Shown here: one piece after another, positions 1 to 9,320 of the stretch | Position numbering within the stretch: position 1 is the first letter of the stretch | Layout of the letters: every line of letters starts with the position of its first letter | NCBI GenBank assembly: GCA_902591775.1 | Contig: CACJBW010000006.1 | Location: 1 to 57,572 of the forward strand | Direction: 5' to 3' | Source of the DNA: an uncultured Pelagibacteraceae bacterium | GTDB lineage: Bacteria; Pseudomonadota; Alphaproteobacteria; Pelagibacterales; Pelagibacteraceae | Length of the DNA: 57,572 nt | Notes under the pieces: model-generated | What the model was told of the DNA's origin: nothing | Database searches by the model: none | Seen by the model: only the letters and a program-made list of their open reading frames with translations | Made by a program: the position numbers and the translations under genes

Positions 1-173
1 ATATATTTGTCAGTGGTTTTGTTAAATCTATAATCGATTCATTATCATATAATGATCTAGTGGACTTAGATGAATTAGTTAATATGAATGATGAAGACAT
101 TTTCAAAATTTCAAGGCAAGAAATAATCTTTAAAAATAATAAAATATTTAAATTGTTGATTGATTTTAAATAA
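1..173 (+). CDS. C-terminal end of an unidentified protein (partial)
   Basis: An open frame enters from the left edge (first full codon at base 3), gives 56 residues and stops at TAA 171-173. It has no in-frame stop and an amphipathic, Asp/Asn/Lys-rich composition typical of the neighbours. The segment VSGFVKSIIDSL faintly recalls the C-terminal helix of SufB/SufD Fe-S assembly proteins, but this is too short to assign. The stop lies one base from the 3' end of a convergent tRNA gene. Confidence 0.6.
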   Translation, partial: IFVSGFVKSIIDSLSYNDLVDLDELVNMNDEDIFKISRQEIIFKNNKIFKLLIDFK

Positions 174-174
174 A

Positions 175-264
175 TGGCGGAGAGACTGGGATTCGAACCC
201 AGGAAAGAGTTGCCCCTTTGTCGGTTTTCAAGACCGATGCTTTCAACCGCTCAGCCATCTCTCC
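175..264 (-). tRNA. tRNA-Ser (anticodon UGA)
   Basis: On the minus strand a 90-nt cloverleaf is visible with the 7-bp acceptor stem GGAGAGA/TCTCTCC, a G discriminator and encoded CCA. The T arm carries GGTTCGAATCCC, there is a long variable arm typical of class II tRNAs, and the anticodon loop CTTGAAA gives UGA. It decodes UCN serine codons. Its 3' CCA end faces the stop codon of the upstream gene at a distance of one base. Confidence 0.96.
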
Positions 265-348
265 GTGTGCAAGGTTTTATTATTATTAATATATATTTCA
301 ACAATAAAATGACTTAAGTAGTTAGTCAAAATATTCAGATATTTAAAA

Positions 349-1230
349 ATGTACAAAAAAAATTTTAATAAGGGAGTTTTGCTTACATCTTTTGGTTCGT
401 TTTGGTGGGGTTTTTTTGGTGTTATTTACTTCAAACATATTTCTTTTGCAGGTCATATAGAAGTATTAATTCATAGAAGTGTTTGGACAGCTTTTTTATT
501 AATAGTTACTACTTTTTTCTTTTCTAAATGGAGTATTTTTAAAAAAATTCTTAATGATAAAAAGAAATTATTTATTCTTTTAATTTCTGGTTTTTTAATT
601 TTTATTAATTGGGGTGTATGGATCTATGCAGTTAGTGTAGATAAAATAATTGAGGCAAGTTTTGGCTATTTTATCATGCCAATTATAAGTGTTTTTTTAG
701 GTAATTTCTTTTTTAAAGAACCTATTACTAAAAAAGGAAAAATTTCGATCTTTTTAGTAATTATTTCTGTCAGTTATTTATTGATAATAGATTTTAATTC
801 AATTCCATGGGTAGGTTTAATCGTAGCCTTAAGTTGGAGTTTTTATAATCTATTTAGAAAAAAAATTAACGTAGAAACTGATATTGGGCTTCTTATAGAA
901 AGTTTGTATATACTTCCTTTTGTATTAGTTGCATTTTATTTTATAAGCATAAATAATTACAATGATTTCAGTTTATCAAATCCTTCTTTGATGCCTTTAT
1001 TAATGTTGGCAGGACCAATGACGGTGATTCCTCTTTTTTTATATGTGAGAGGTGTTGAATTAGCAGGACTAGGACCTGCTGGAATGATTTTTTATATTAC
1101 TCCTACTTTGCAATTTATTCTTGGCTTTTTCATTTATAATGAGCAATTTAATATAAATCAGTTAGTTAGTTTTATTTTAATATGGATTGCTGTATTTATA
1201 TATCTGAAAGATATTTATGAAAAAAATTAA
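349..1230 (+). CDS. rarD: RarD-type EamA/DMT family permease
   Basis: This 293-residue inner-membrane protein consists of about ten hydrophobic helices arranged as two EamA repeats. The N-terminus (KGVLLTSFGSFWWGFFGVIY) and the following HRSVWTAFLL segment match the RarD branch, as do the internal NWGVWIYAV and the GPAGMIFYITPTLQF stretch in the second half. Substrate is unknown for this branch; drug/metabolite export or uptake is inferred from the family only. Length is normal. The gene overlaps the following lytic transglycosylase by 14 nt, so the two are probably co-transcribed. Confidence 0.85.
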   Translation: MYKKNFNKGVLLTSFGSFWWGFFGVIYFKHISFAGHIEVLIHRSVWTAFLLIVTTFFFSKWSIFKKILNDKKKLFILLISGFLIFINWGVWIYAVSVDKIIEASFGYFIMPIISVFLGNFFFKEPITKKGKISIFLVIISVSYLLIIDFNSIPWVGLIVALSWSFYNLFRKKINVETDIGLLIESLYILPFVLVAFYFISINNYNDFSLSNPSLMPLLMLAGPMTVIPLFLYVRGVELAGLGPAGMIFYITPTLQFILGFFIYNEQFNINQLVSFILIWIAVFIYLKDIYEKN

Positions 1231-2215
1231 AATTTATGTTTTCTTTCTTTTTATTTTAATAAATTTAAACGTCTATGCAAATGACTCTGAATTTAATGAG
1301 TGGAAGAAAAATTTTAGATTAATTGCTTTAGAAAAAGGGGTGAGTTTGAAAATAATCGAAAGTACAATTGATAAATCTATTTTTTTAAAGAATGTTATAA
1401 AATATGATAGATACCAACCAGAATTCTATGAAGATACCAAAACATATATTTCTAAAAGAGCTAATAATAAAAAAGTAAATTCTGGTTTAAAAATTTACAA
1501 AATCAACAAAACAAAAATTGATAAAATCACTCAAGAATTTTCTGTTGATAAGGATTTGCTTTTATCACTTATGGGCATTGAAACAAATTTTGGTAATTAT
1601 TTAGGCAAAATGGATATAGTCTCATCATTAGCAACTTTAAGTTATGATAAAAGAAGAAGTGAATTTTTCACATCAGAACTACTTACACTTTTAATTTTAT
1701 TTGATAAAGGAATTATAAATCCAAATAATTATTTAGGATCATGGGCGGGAGCTTTTGGTAATTTTCAATTTATGCCTTCTACAATTAAAAATTATGCAAT
1801 TGATTACAATGAGGATGAAATTATAAATTTGAAGAATATTGAAGATTCATTTGCTTCTGCTGCTAATTACTTAAACAAGATAGGGTGGAATAATAAAACT
1901 CCATGTTTTTACAAAGTTGAACTTATCAACGAAACACCCCATGAATATCTAAATACTTCTGCAAAGAAAATTAAGCATAAAAATAAAATATCCTATTTAA
2001 AAAAATATATCAAAAACAGTGAAAAACTTAATGACCTTGATAATTTGAAAGCTGCAATTGTGACTCCTGATTATGATATTATACCTGACGCGCAAAAATT
2101 AACTCCAGCTTATTTAGTTTTTGATAATTATGAATTAATTTTAAAATGGAATAGATCTTTAAGATTTGCTTTAGCTGTATGTACACTAAAAAACAAATTT
2201 AAAAATGCAATTTAA
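1217..2215 (+). CDS. mltB: Lytic murein transglycosylase, MltB family
   Basis: A 332-residue secreted murein hydrolase that would cleave the MurNAc-GlcNAc bond to give 1,6-anhydro ends. An N-terminal signal sequence (first about 21 residues, ending VYA) has no lipobox cysteine, so it is soluble periplasmic or signal-anchored. The catalytic glutamate is in MGIETNFG (about residue 122), and the fold signature AGAFGNFQFMPST follows around 176-190, with the FASAANYLNKIGWN block after it. The start overlaps rarD by 14 nt and its end overlaps the rlpA-like gene by 11 nt. The cell-wall genes mltB, rlpA-like and dacA therefore form one run. Confidence 0.88.
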   Translation: MKKIKIYVFFLFILINLNVYANDSEFNEWKKNFRLIALEKGVSLKIIESTIDKSIFLKNVIKYDRYQPEFYEDTKTYISKRANNKKVNSGLKIYKINKTKIDKITQEFSVDKDLLLSLMGIETNFGNYLGKMDIVSSLATLSYDKRRSEFFTSELLTLLILFDKGIINPNNYLGSWAGAFGNFQFMPSTIKNYAIDYNEDEIINLKNIEDSFASAANYLNKIGWNNKTPCFYKVELINETPHEYLNTSAKKIKHKNKISYLKKYIKNSEKLNDLDNLKAAIVTPDYDIIPDAQKLTPAYLVFDNYELILKWNRSLRFALAVCTLKNKFKNAI

Positions 2216-3032
2216 ATATATTTTATATCTTTTATTTTTAATTTTATTTGCCTGTGAGCATCACTCAAAAAACATAAATATTAAAAATAAACCTGAAGAT
2301 AAAAAAACTGTTGTCCAAAAAGATAAAATTAAATTCTCACCAGATAAAAATGAAAAAAAAGAAATAATTAATATTGTTTATTCTAATAAAGGTTTTGCAT
2401 TGATATATGATGAAAATGTAGATAACTTATTTGAAAGCAATTTAGATAATACGTCACTGAATATATTAAGTCCTAATCTACCTAATGGTACACCTGTAAG
2501 AATAACAAATATAATTAACGGAAAATTTTTAATGACTATTGTTAAAAATAAAACTGTTTTGCCTGCCTTTTATAATTCAGTAATAACAAAGAGAATTGCT
2601 AGTGAACTATCAATAAATCCTGATGAGCCTTATGTGCATATTGAAACTATCAATTCTAATAATTTATATGTTGCAAACGATGTAAAAACATTTGATGAAG
2701 AAAAAGAAGTTGCTAATAAAGCACCTGTTGACGATATAATAGTCCAGAGCATTAGTTTAGAAACTGAAATTAAAGAATCTAAGACTAATAATTTTGTAAC
2801 AAATTTTAATTATATAATTAAATTTGCAGATTTTTATTTTGAAGATTCTGCTATTATGTTAAAAAATAGGTTATTTGAAGAGTATAATATTGAGAATATC
2901 TTAATCAAAAAGTTGTCACAAAATAATTTTAGAGTTTATAAAGGACCTTATAAAAATTTTGAGAAATTAAAGAAAGGATTTCATAATATCGAAAATCTTG
3001 ATTTTGATAGTATTGAAATAATTAAACTATGA
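2205..3032 (+). CDS. RlpA-like SPOR-domain lipoprotein with degenerate barrel domain
   Basis: A 275-residue envelope protein. The N-terminus is a lipoprotein signal with lipobox LFAC (Cys 17), so an acylated outer-membrane protein is likely. The middle (about 85-145) resembles the RlpA double-psi beta-barrel: LPNGTPVRITNIINGK is recognisable. However, the usual catalytic VNDRGP segment reads IVKNKTVLP, so transglycosylase activity is doubtful. The last 75 residues fit a SPOR domain, which binds denuded septal peptidoglycan (IIKFADFYFEDSA ... FRVYKGPYKN). It sits between mltB and dacA, with a 4-nt overlap to dacA. The family call is good and the activity uncertain. Confidence 0.75.
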   Translation: MQFKYILYLLFLILFACEHHSKNINIKNKPEDKKTVVQKDKIKFSPDKNEKKEIINIVYSNKGFALIYDENVDNLFESNLDNTSLNILSPNLPNGTPVRITNIINGKFLMTIVKNKTVLPAFYNSVITKRIASELSINPDEPYVHIETINSNNLYVANDVKTFDEEKEVANKAPVDDIIVQSISLETEIKESKTNNFVTNFNYIIKFADFYFEDSAIMLKNRLFEEYNIENILIKKLSQNNFRVYKGPYKNFEKLKKGFHNIENLDFDSIEIIKL

Positions 3033-4183
3033 GAATAAAAAATTTATCATTGATTTTAATATTTTTATCTTTTTTTATAAAACCAGTTTTTGCAAATTTC
3101 GATGTAAATGCGAGAACTGCTATTATACAAGATTACTTATCTGGAAAAATATTGTATGAAAAGGATGCCGACCGACAAATTTTTCCTGCGTCTATGACTA
3201 AGATTATGACTTCGATTATAGCTTTTGATTTACTTAAAAGCGGTGAGTTATCATTAGATGAAAAATTTTTAGTATCTGAAAATGCATGGAGATTGTCACA
3301 AGCAGGATATTCATCGATGTTTATTATGGTTGGAGATGAAATAACTGTAGAAAATTTATTAAGAGGTATTATTGTTTCATCAGGCAATGATGCTTGTATT
3401 GCTCTTGCCGAAGGTATTGCTGGCACAGAAGAAGAGTTTGCAATTATGATGACTGAAAAGGCAAAAGAAATTGGTATGGAAAATACTAACTTTTCAAATT
3501 CATCAGGAATAAATGCTCCAGATAATTTATCAACAGTTAGAGATATATTAATTATGTCTAATTATTTGATAAAAAATTACCCAAATTATTATGAATATTA
3601 CAAAGAAACTGAATTTACTTGGGATAGAACAGGTGGAGACCCAATTAAACAAGGCAATAGAAACCCATTGCTTTATAAAAATATAGGAGTGGATGGAATA
3701 AAGACTGGATATCTTGCGTATGAAAAATATTCACTTGCTTCAACAATTAAAAGAAATGATAGGAGAATAATTGCAGTTGGAAGCGGTTTTGTCTCTAAAA
3801 ATGAAAGATCAAAAGAGTCACTTAAATTACTAACATATGGTTTAACAAATTTTGACACAATCAATATTGCAAAAAAAGATGAAATATTTGATGAATTAGA
3901 TGTTTGGCAAGGAACACAAAAAACAATTAGATCGTATATAAATGAAGATGTTTATCAAACAATTCCAAAAGCTAAAAAAAAATATCTAAAAGTATCAGTC
4001 AATTATCAAGGTCCTTTAAAAGCACCAATATTGAAAAATGACATAATAGGCAAAGTTAAAATATCATATAAAGATGAACAAATAGGCGAATATGATCTAC
4101 TAGCTTTTGAAGATGTAAAAAGACAAAATATTTTTTCTAGGTTTATTTCTTCTATAAATTTCCTAATCTGGGGTGATGTCTAA
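3029..4183 (+). CDS. dacA: D-alanyl-D-alanine carboxypeptidase (PBP5/DacA family)
   Basis: This 384-residue penicillin-binding protein removes the terminal D-Ala from peptidoglycan stem pentapeptides in the periplasm. All three active-site motifs are present: SMTK with nucleophile Ser about 55, SGN at 118-120 and KTG at 225-227. A signal peptide ending near VFANF precedes the domain. The C-terminal region (about 290-384) looks like the PBP5 beta domain followed by a hydrophobic/amphipathic anchor. It overlaps the rlpA-like gene by 4 nt (ATGA) and tmk by 8 nt, giving a tight operon. Confidence 0.92.
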   Translation: MRIKNLSLILIFLSFFIKPVFANFDVNARTAIIQDYLSGKILYEKDADRQIFPASMTKIMTSIIAFDLLKSGELSLDEKFLVSENAWRLSQAGYSSMFIMVGDEITVENLLRGIIVSSGNDACIALAEGIAGTEEEFAIMMTEKAKEIGMENTNFSNSSGINAPDNLSTVRDILIMSNYLIKNYPNYYEYYKETEFTWDRTGGDPIKQGNRNPLLYKNIGVDGIKTGYLAYEKYSLASTIKRNDRRIIAVGSGFVSKNERSKESLKLLTYGLTNFDTINIAKKDEIFDELDVWQGTQKTIRSYINEDVYQTIPKAKKKYLKVSVNYQGPLKAPILKNDIIGKVKISYKDEQIGEYDLLAFEDVKRQNIFSRFISSINFLIWGDV

Positions 4184-4796
4184 ATATCCCATCTTAGTAT
4201 TTGAAGGTATAGAAGCTTCTGGAAAATCTACCAGTTTAAAAAAAACAATTAAATATTTAAAAACAAAAAAAATTAAATATGTTTCCTTTAGAGAACCAGG
4301 TGGTACAAATTTATCTGAGAAACTAAGATCTTTAATGCTAAATAAAAAATCAGCATTAAGTAATAAAACAGATTTATTTTTACTAATGGCATCTAGATCA
4401 GAAAATGTAGATAAAATTCTAAAAAAAAATTATAAAAAAAAGGTTATATTAATTGACAGATTTATTGACTCGACATTAGCCTATCAGCATTATGGAATGA
4501 AACTAGATAAAGATTTAATTTTAAAAATGAATAACTTTTTATTAGGTAATATAAGACCAAACTTTACTTTCTTAAGTATTGTAAATAAAAATAATATGCT
4601 CGATAGATTAAAGTTGAGAAAAAATAATAATAAATACGATAATTTTGATTATAATTTTTATAATAAAGTTCAAAAAGGTTTTTTAAAAATTGCAAATAAA
4701 AACAAATCTAAATACTTAATTTTAGATTCCAATAAAGATAATTTAAAAATAATTGAAAATAAATTAATTAACAAAATTGATAAAATTATAAAGTAA
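4176..4796 (+). CDS. tmk: Thymidylate kinase
   Basis: The product phosphorylates dTMP to dTDP in dTTP synthesis. The P-loop GIEASGKST is at residues 11-19, the REPGGT substrate loop near 46, and LIDRFIDSTLAYQ (the DR[YF] motif) near 90-100. At 206 residues the length is normal. I chose ATG 4176; an in-frame GTG lies directly before it at 4173 and is the only alternative. The gene overlaps dacA by 8 nt and is followed with no gap by holB, a common bacterial tmk-holB pairing. Confidence 0.92.
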   Translation: MSKYPILVFEGIEASGKSTSLKKTIKYLKTKKIKYVSFREPGGTNLSEKLRSLMLNKKSALSNKTDLFLLMASRSENVDKILKKNYKKKVILIDRFIDSTLAYQHYGMKLDKDLILKMNNFLLGNIRPNFTFLSIVNKNNMLDRLKLRKNNNKYDNFDYNFYNKVQKGFLKIANKNKSKYLILDSNKDNLKIIENKLINKIDKIIK

Positions 4797-5717
4797 ATGA
4801 GTGAGATAAGCAAAATGATTGGTCATAAGCCTCTTTTTAATAACTTTATTTACCTCAACCAGATACAAAAATTTCCCAGTAAAATTTTATTAAATGGTCC
4901 GAAAGGTATTGGCAAAAAATTATTTGTAAATCATTTTTTAAATTATTTTTATTTAAAAGAGAACATACAATCTTATAATTTAAAGAATTATGAATATAAT
5001 TTGAGTAATAATATATCTAAAATTATATCTTCGAACACTCATCCCAATGTTTTCAAAATTTACCGGAAAAAAGATAAAAAAATAATTGATATAGATCAAA
5101 TAAGAGAAATGATTAAATTCACCAATCAAACCTCTTTTAACAATGATAGAAGGTTTATAATTATTGAAAATGTTAATTTATTAGGAATTAATTCTGCTAA
5201 TGCGTTATTAAAATCAATTGAAGAACCTAATAACAAAATACACTTTATTTTAATCAATAACTCAGAATTTAAAGTTTTGGAAACTATTAAATCAAGATGT
5301 TTAGAATTTAAATTAAATTTACTAAATTCAGAAGTAATTGAGATTGTGAATTACCACTTTGAAGCTGATATATATAAAGATATAAATTTAGATTTTATAA
5401 ATAATTACAACTCTCCTTCCTTTTTAATATCATTAGTGAACTTTTTAGAAAATAATGATTTATCAATTAAAGATAACTCTATAGAGAATCTATTGGCCTA
5501 TATAATCAAAAATAAATCATATACATCTAATGATTTTATAAAAGAATATTTGAATTTATTTATTGAACTTTTTTTCTATAAAAATATAAATATCTCTAAG
5601 AAAATTTCATTTAAAATAAAAAAATATTTTTACCTAAAACTTTCTTTTGTTAAAAAATATAACTTAGATTTTGAGTCTTTTTTTCTGGAATTTAATGATA
5701 AATTATTAAGTGAATAA
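4797..5717 (+). CDS. holB: DNA polymerase III subunit delta' (clamp loader)
   Basis: A 306-residue AAA+ protein of the replisome clamp loader. It has Walker A-like GPKGIGKK (about 35-42) and the delta' signature INSANALLKSIEEP followed by SRCLEF (sensor/SRC motif). The zinc module of E. coli delta' is absent: no cysteine cluster precedes THPNV, as in many alphaproteobacterial homologues. Its ATG directly follows the tmk stop and its end overlaps metG by 8 nt. Confidence 0.88.
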   Translation: MSEISKMIGHKPLFNNFIYLNQIQKFPSKILLNGPKGIGKKLFVNHFLNYFYLKENIQSYNLKNYEYNLSNNISKIISSNTHPNVFKIYRKKDKKIIDIDQIREMIKFTNQTSFNNDRRFIIIENVNLLGINSANALLKSIEEPNNKIHFILINNSEFKVLETIKSRCLEFKLNLLNSEVIEIVNYHFEADIYKDINLDFINNYNSPSFLISLVNFLENNDLSIKDNSIENLLAYIIKNKSYTSNDFIKEYLNLFIELFFYKNINISKKISFKIKKYFYLKLSFVKKYNLDFESFFLEFNDKLLSE

Positions 5718-7248
5718 AAATTACTACATTACAACACCAATTTATTATCCATCTGCAAAGCCGCATATGGGTCATGCTTATTCAAGTATTATTGCTGATT
5801 TTTTTGCAAGATTAAAAAGAATACAGGGTTTTAATGTTTATTTTTTAACAGGCACTGATGAACATGGACAAAAAATACAAAGAGCTGCAGAAGAAAAAAA
5901 AATGGATCCTTTATTATTTTGTGATGAAATTAGCAAAACCTTTAGAGATTTATCCGACACATTAAATTTATCTAATAATGATTTCATAAGAACAACTGAA
6001 AAAAGACATGCTAAATCTGTTGAAAATCTTTGGAATATTTTAGAAAAAAAAGGTGAAATTTACTTATCCAAGTACTCTGGTTGGTATTCAGTATCAGATG
6101 AAGCATTTTACACAGAAAGTGAAATTGAAGATTTAGAAGGTATAAAAAAATCAATTAGTTCAGGTTCAAAAGTAGAGTGGGTGGAAGAAGAGTCATATTT
6201 TTTTAAATTATCAAATTGGCAAGATAAATTGATTGAGTTTTATAATAAAAATCCAGATTTTATACTACCTGAAACAAGAAAAAATGAAGTTATCAGTTTT
6301 GTAAAATCAGGATTAAAAGATTTATCTGTAAGTAGAAAATCTTTTAATTGGGGTATAAAAGTTCCATCTAATAAAAACCACGTTATTTATGTTTGGCTGG
6401 ATGCTTTAACAAATTATCTAAGTGCTTTAAATTATCCAAATGAAAGTGATGATTTGTACAAATCCTTTTGGCCCGCAGATCTACATCTTATTGGAAAAGA
6501 TATATTAAGATTTCATGCAATTTATTGGCCGGCTTTCTTATTGGCTGCAGATATAAAACCCCCAAAAAGAGTATTTGGCCACGGTTGGATACTTTCAGGA
6601 GATGAAAAAATGTCTAAATCTAAAGGTAACATTTTAGATCCACTTGAGATTATAGATAATTATGGCCTAGATCCTTTAAGATATTATTTAATTAAAGAGG
6701 TTTCTTTTGGTAATGATGGAAATATCTCACAAGAAAAACTAGAGTCTTGTATTAATAGTGATTTAGCTAATAATTATGGAAATTTGTGTCAAAGAGTTTT
6801 AGCGTTTTGCGAAAAGAATGCGAACTTAGAAGTTCCTGCCATAGAAGATCTAACAGAGGAGGATAAAATTATTTTAAATCAATACACCAAATATTATGAT
6901 AATTTAATTATGTATTCAGATAATCAAGATGTTAATTCATATATTAATTTTATTGTTGAACAACTATTTTCAGCAAATAAATATTTTAACGATCAAGAAC
7001 CTTGGAAAAAAAAGAATGATAAATTAAGGATGAATACTATTATTTATGTTGCCTTGGAATTAATCAGAAAAGTAACTATACTTCTTTATCCTATTATACC
7101 ATCATCAACTCTAAAAGTTTTAGGTTTATTTGGTATAAATGAGGAAAAAATTAATTTTGAAACGATTAAAGAAAATAATTATCTAAAAAAAGGTCTTAAA
7201 TTGAACAAATTAGATATTTTGTTTAAAAAAATTGAAAAAAATGATTGA
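5710..7248 (+). CDS. metG: Methionyl-tRNA synthetase
   Basis: A class I aminoacyl-tRNA synthetase of 512 residues charging tRNA-Met. The HIGH-like motif is PHMGHAYS (about 19-26) and the KMSKS loop is at about 300. The knuckle region (YSGWYSVSDEAFYTESEIED) lacks zinc cysteines, as in the short, non-zinc MetG group, and there is no C-terminal dimerisation domain. The start is GTG at 5710, overlapping holB by 8 nt; no in-frame ATG precedes the conserved NYYITTPIYYP block. It overlaps tatD by 8 nt. Confidence 0.95.
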   Translation: MNKNYYITTPIYYPSAKPHMGHAYSSIIADFFARLKRIQGFNVYFLTGTDEHGQKIQRAAEEKKMDPLLFCDEISKTFRDLSDTLNLSNNDFIRTTEKRHAKSVENLWNILEKKGEIYLSKYSGWYSVSDEAFYTESEIEDLEGIKKSISSGSKVEWVEEESYFFKLSNWQDKLIEFYNKNPDFILPETRKNEVISFVKSGLKDLSVSRKSFNWGIKVPSNKNHVIYVWLDALTNYLSALNYPNESDDLYKSFWPADLHLIGKDILRFHAIYWPAFLLAADIKPPKRVFGHGWILSGDEKMSKSKGNILDPLEIIDNYGLDPLRYYLIKEVSFGNDGNISQEKLESCINSDLANNYGNLCQRVLAFCEKNANLEVPAIEDLTEEDKIILNQYTKYYDNLIMYSDNQDVNSYINFIVEQLFSANKYFNDQEPWKKKNDKLRMNTIIYVALELIRKVTILLYPIIPSSTLKVLGLFGINEEKINFETIKENNYLKKGLKLNKLDILFKKIEKND

Positions 7249-8002
7249 TTCACATTGTCACCTAGATCACGAACCTTTAGCTCAAAATATTCAAGATGTT
7301 TTATCAAGATGCAAAAAGGAGGGAATTAATAAAGTATTAACAATTTCTACAACATTAAGTGGTTTTCCAAAAATTTTGGAGATTATTGATAAAGACGAAA
7401 TGATATATGGCACTTTTGGTATACATCCTCACGAGACAAACACAGATCAAATTTCAAAAGAGGAAATAATCAGCAAAATCAAATCAAATAGTAAAATTAT
7501 AGGAGTGGGAGAGACAGGTTTGGACTTTTATTATAACAATAGCGATAAAGATAAACAAATCACAAGTTTCAAAAATCATATTAATGCTGCGTTAGAATTA
7601 AATTTCCCTTTAATTGTTCATTCTAGAAATGCTGAAAATGAAACTTATGACATATTAAAAAATTCAGACAAGAAATTAAAAATCCTGATGCATTGTTTCA
7701 CAGGTTCACTTCCATTTGCTTTAAAATTAATGGAGCTTAATTCTTATTTTTCAGCTAGCGGTATTATTACATTTAAAAATAGCAATGACCTTCAAAATAC
7801 ATTTGAACATTTACCTTTAGAAAGATTACTAATTGAAACAGACAGTCCCTTCTTAGCACCTGAGCCAATGAGAGGTAAGAAAAATGAACCATCTTTTGTA
7901 CGCTATACCTTAAAAAAACTCTCAGAACTAAAAAAAATCACTTCAAAAGAACTTGATAAAATAACAACAGACAATTTTAATAGATTATTTTTTAATCAAT
8001 GA
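7241..8002 (+). CDS. tatD: TatD-family metal-dependent hydrolase
   Basis: A TIM-barrel metallohydrolase (253 residues) of the TatD DNase family. Visible motifs are DSHCHLDHE at the N-terminus, VGETGLDFYYN, LIVHSRNA, LMHCFTG and the C-terminal IETDSPFLAPEPMRG. I take ATG 7241 because MIDSHCHLD is the classical start; a TTG at 7232 would add three residues. Position after metG and before an MBL-fold hydrolase is a conserved proteobacterial arrangement. The exact substrate (3' DNA/RNA ends are proposed for the family) cannot be read from sequence. Confidence 0.92.
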   Translation: MIDSHCHLDHEPLAQNIQDVLSRCKKEGINKVLTISTTLSGFPKILEIIDKDEMIYGTFGIHPHETNTDQISKEEIISKIKSNSKIIGVGETGLDFYYNNSDKDKQITSFKNHINAALELNFPLIVHSRNAENETYDILKNSDKKLKILMHCFTGSLPFALKLMELNSYFSASGIITFKNSNDLQNTFEHLPLERLLIETDSPFLAPEPMRGKKNEPSFVRYTLKKLSELKKITSKELDKITTDNFNRLFFNQ

Positions 8003-8772
8003 GCTTAAAATTTACTATTTTAGGTTGTGGTAGTTCTTTAGGTATACCAAGAATTGATGGTTATTATGGAAATTGTGATCCAAAAAATAAAAAAAATATA
8101 CGTTCAAGATGTTCAGCATTAATAAGATCTAAAAATTTAAATATCCTTATTGATACATCTCCCGATCTAAAATCCCAACTACTTCAAAATAAAGTAAAGA
8201 ATATTGATAAGGTTTTTTACACACACGCTCATGCAGATCAAACACATGGGATTAATGAATTAAGGGTTTTCACATTAAAAAATAGAAAAAAAATACCTAT
8301 TTATGCTGACTTAATTACAAAAAGAAGTCTTCAAAAAACTTTTGGTTATTGTTTTAAAGATTATAAAAATTATCCATCAATTCTTGATGCTAATACTTTA
8401 AAGTCCAAACATATATTCAAAGATGTAAAAACAAAAATTGTAATTAAATCTTTAAAAGTTCATCATGGTTCAATAAAAAGCATCTGCTATATAATTAATG
8501 ATAAATGTGCTTATGCACCAGACGTAAATAAAATAGATAATAAAGATTTAAAATATTTAAAAAACTTAAAATACTTTATTGTTGATTGTTTAAGATATAA
8601 TTATCATTCGACGCATTTTAATTTAGATGATGTATTAAACTTAATTAGAAAAATTAAACCTAAGAAATCTATTCTAACAAATTTGAGTAATGAAATTGAT
8701 TATAATGAAATAAAAAAAATATTGCCAAAAAATGTAACTCCCGCCTACGATGGGTTAACTGTTTTAATTTAA
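7999..8772 (+). CDS. MBL-fold metallohydrolase, PhnP-like
   Basis: A 257-residue metallo-beta-lactamase-fold protein. The N-terminal GCGSSLGIPRIDG and SRCSALI segments resemble the PhnP phosphodiesterase branch. The metal motif reads THAHADQTHG, so the final His of HxHxDH is Gln. Further ligands lie in VHHGSIKS and in the C-terminal DCLRYNYHSTH. It overlaps tatD by 4 nt, and its 3' end overlaps the convergent glutathione peroxidase by 9 nt. No phosphonate genes are nearby, so a phosphonate role is not implied. Confidence 0.82.
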   Translation: MSLKFTILGCGSSLGIPRIDGYYGNCDPKNKKNIRSRCSALIRSKNLNILIDTSPDLKSQLLQNKVKNIDKVFYTHAHADQTHGINELRVFTLKNRKKIPIYADLITKRSLQKTFGYCFKDYKNYPSILDANTLKSKHIFKDVKTKIVIKSLKVHHGSIKSICYIINDKCAYAPDVNKIDNKDLKYLKNLKYFIVDCLRYNYHSTHFNLDDVLNLIRKIKPKKSILTNLSNEIDYNEIKKILPKNVTPAYDGLTVLI

Positions 8773-9312
8773 TAAACTTTCTATTTTATTTATAATTTTT
8801 TTTGAGGTTGGATTTGTTAAAGATGCGTAAGTATCTTCAATTTTACCTTCCTTGTTAATTAATATTTTGTAAAAATTCCACTTTGGTATTGCAGATTTAC
8901 CATAGTTATCTTTTGCCCATTTATAAATTTCATGCGCATTATCACCTTTTACATTTGTTATTTCAGTTAGTGGAAAGTTAATATTAAAGTTAACCTTACA
9001 AAATTCTTTTACTTCACTGTTGTTTTTTTTTTCTTGATTAAAGGAATTTGACGGTATGCCTAGTACAATTAACCCTTTATCTCTATATTTATCCCATAAT
9101 TCTTGCATGTCATCATACTGTTTTGTAAATCCACAATAACTTGCTGTATTTACAATCAGAACTGGTTTCCCTTTAAAATCTTTAAAATCTATTACATCCC
9201 CTGTGATACTGTTGATTTTAAAATCAAAAAAGATTTTTTCATACTCAGCATGCGATGAACTTTTAAAAAAAAACATAATTATAGTTATTCCAATTATTAA
9301 TAGGTTTTTCAT
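8764..9312 (-). CDS. Glutathione peroxidase family protein (cysteine type)
   Basis: A 182-residue thiol peroxidase reducing hydroperoxides. The catalytic cysteine is in NTASYCGFT (Cys rather than selenocysteine). The second-motif region is GIPSNSFNQEKKNN, a further Cys sits in EVKEFCKVNF, and KWNFYKILINKEG carries the conserved Trp/Asn pair. A hydrophobic N-terminus of about 22 residues ending SSSHA suggests export to the periplasm. It lies 8 nt downstream of nhaA in the same direction. Confidence 0.9.
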   Translation of the reverse strand: MKNLLIIGITIIMFFFKSSSHAEYEKIFFDFKINSITGDVIDFKDFKGKPVLIVNTASYCGFTKQYDDMQELWDKYRDKGLIVLGIPSNSFNQEKKNNSEVKEFCKVNFNINFPLTEITNVKGDNAHEIYKWAKDNYGKSAIPKWNFYKILINKEGKIEDTYASLTNPTSKKIINKIESLLN

Positions 9313-9320
9313 TATTTAAA

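Noticed and set aside
3133..3426. Minus-strand open frame inside dacA
   Set aside because: It lies fully within a well-supported gene and has no recognisable sequence; similar antisense frames in nhaA, metY, plsX, hppA and others were also discarded.
4797..5717. Missing zinc module in HolB as an anomaly
   Set aside because: Many alphaproteobacterial delta' subunits lack the cysteine cluster.
8222..8251. Loss of the final His in HxHxDH of the MBL-fold protein (Gln instead)
   Set aside because: I believe HADQTHG is common in alphaproteobacterial members of this family, so it is not treated as a novelty.
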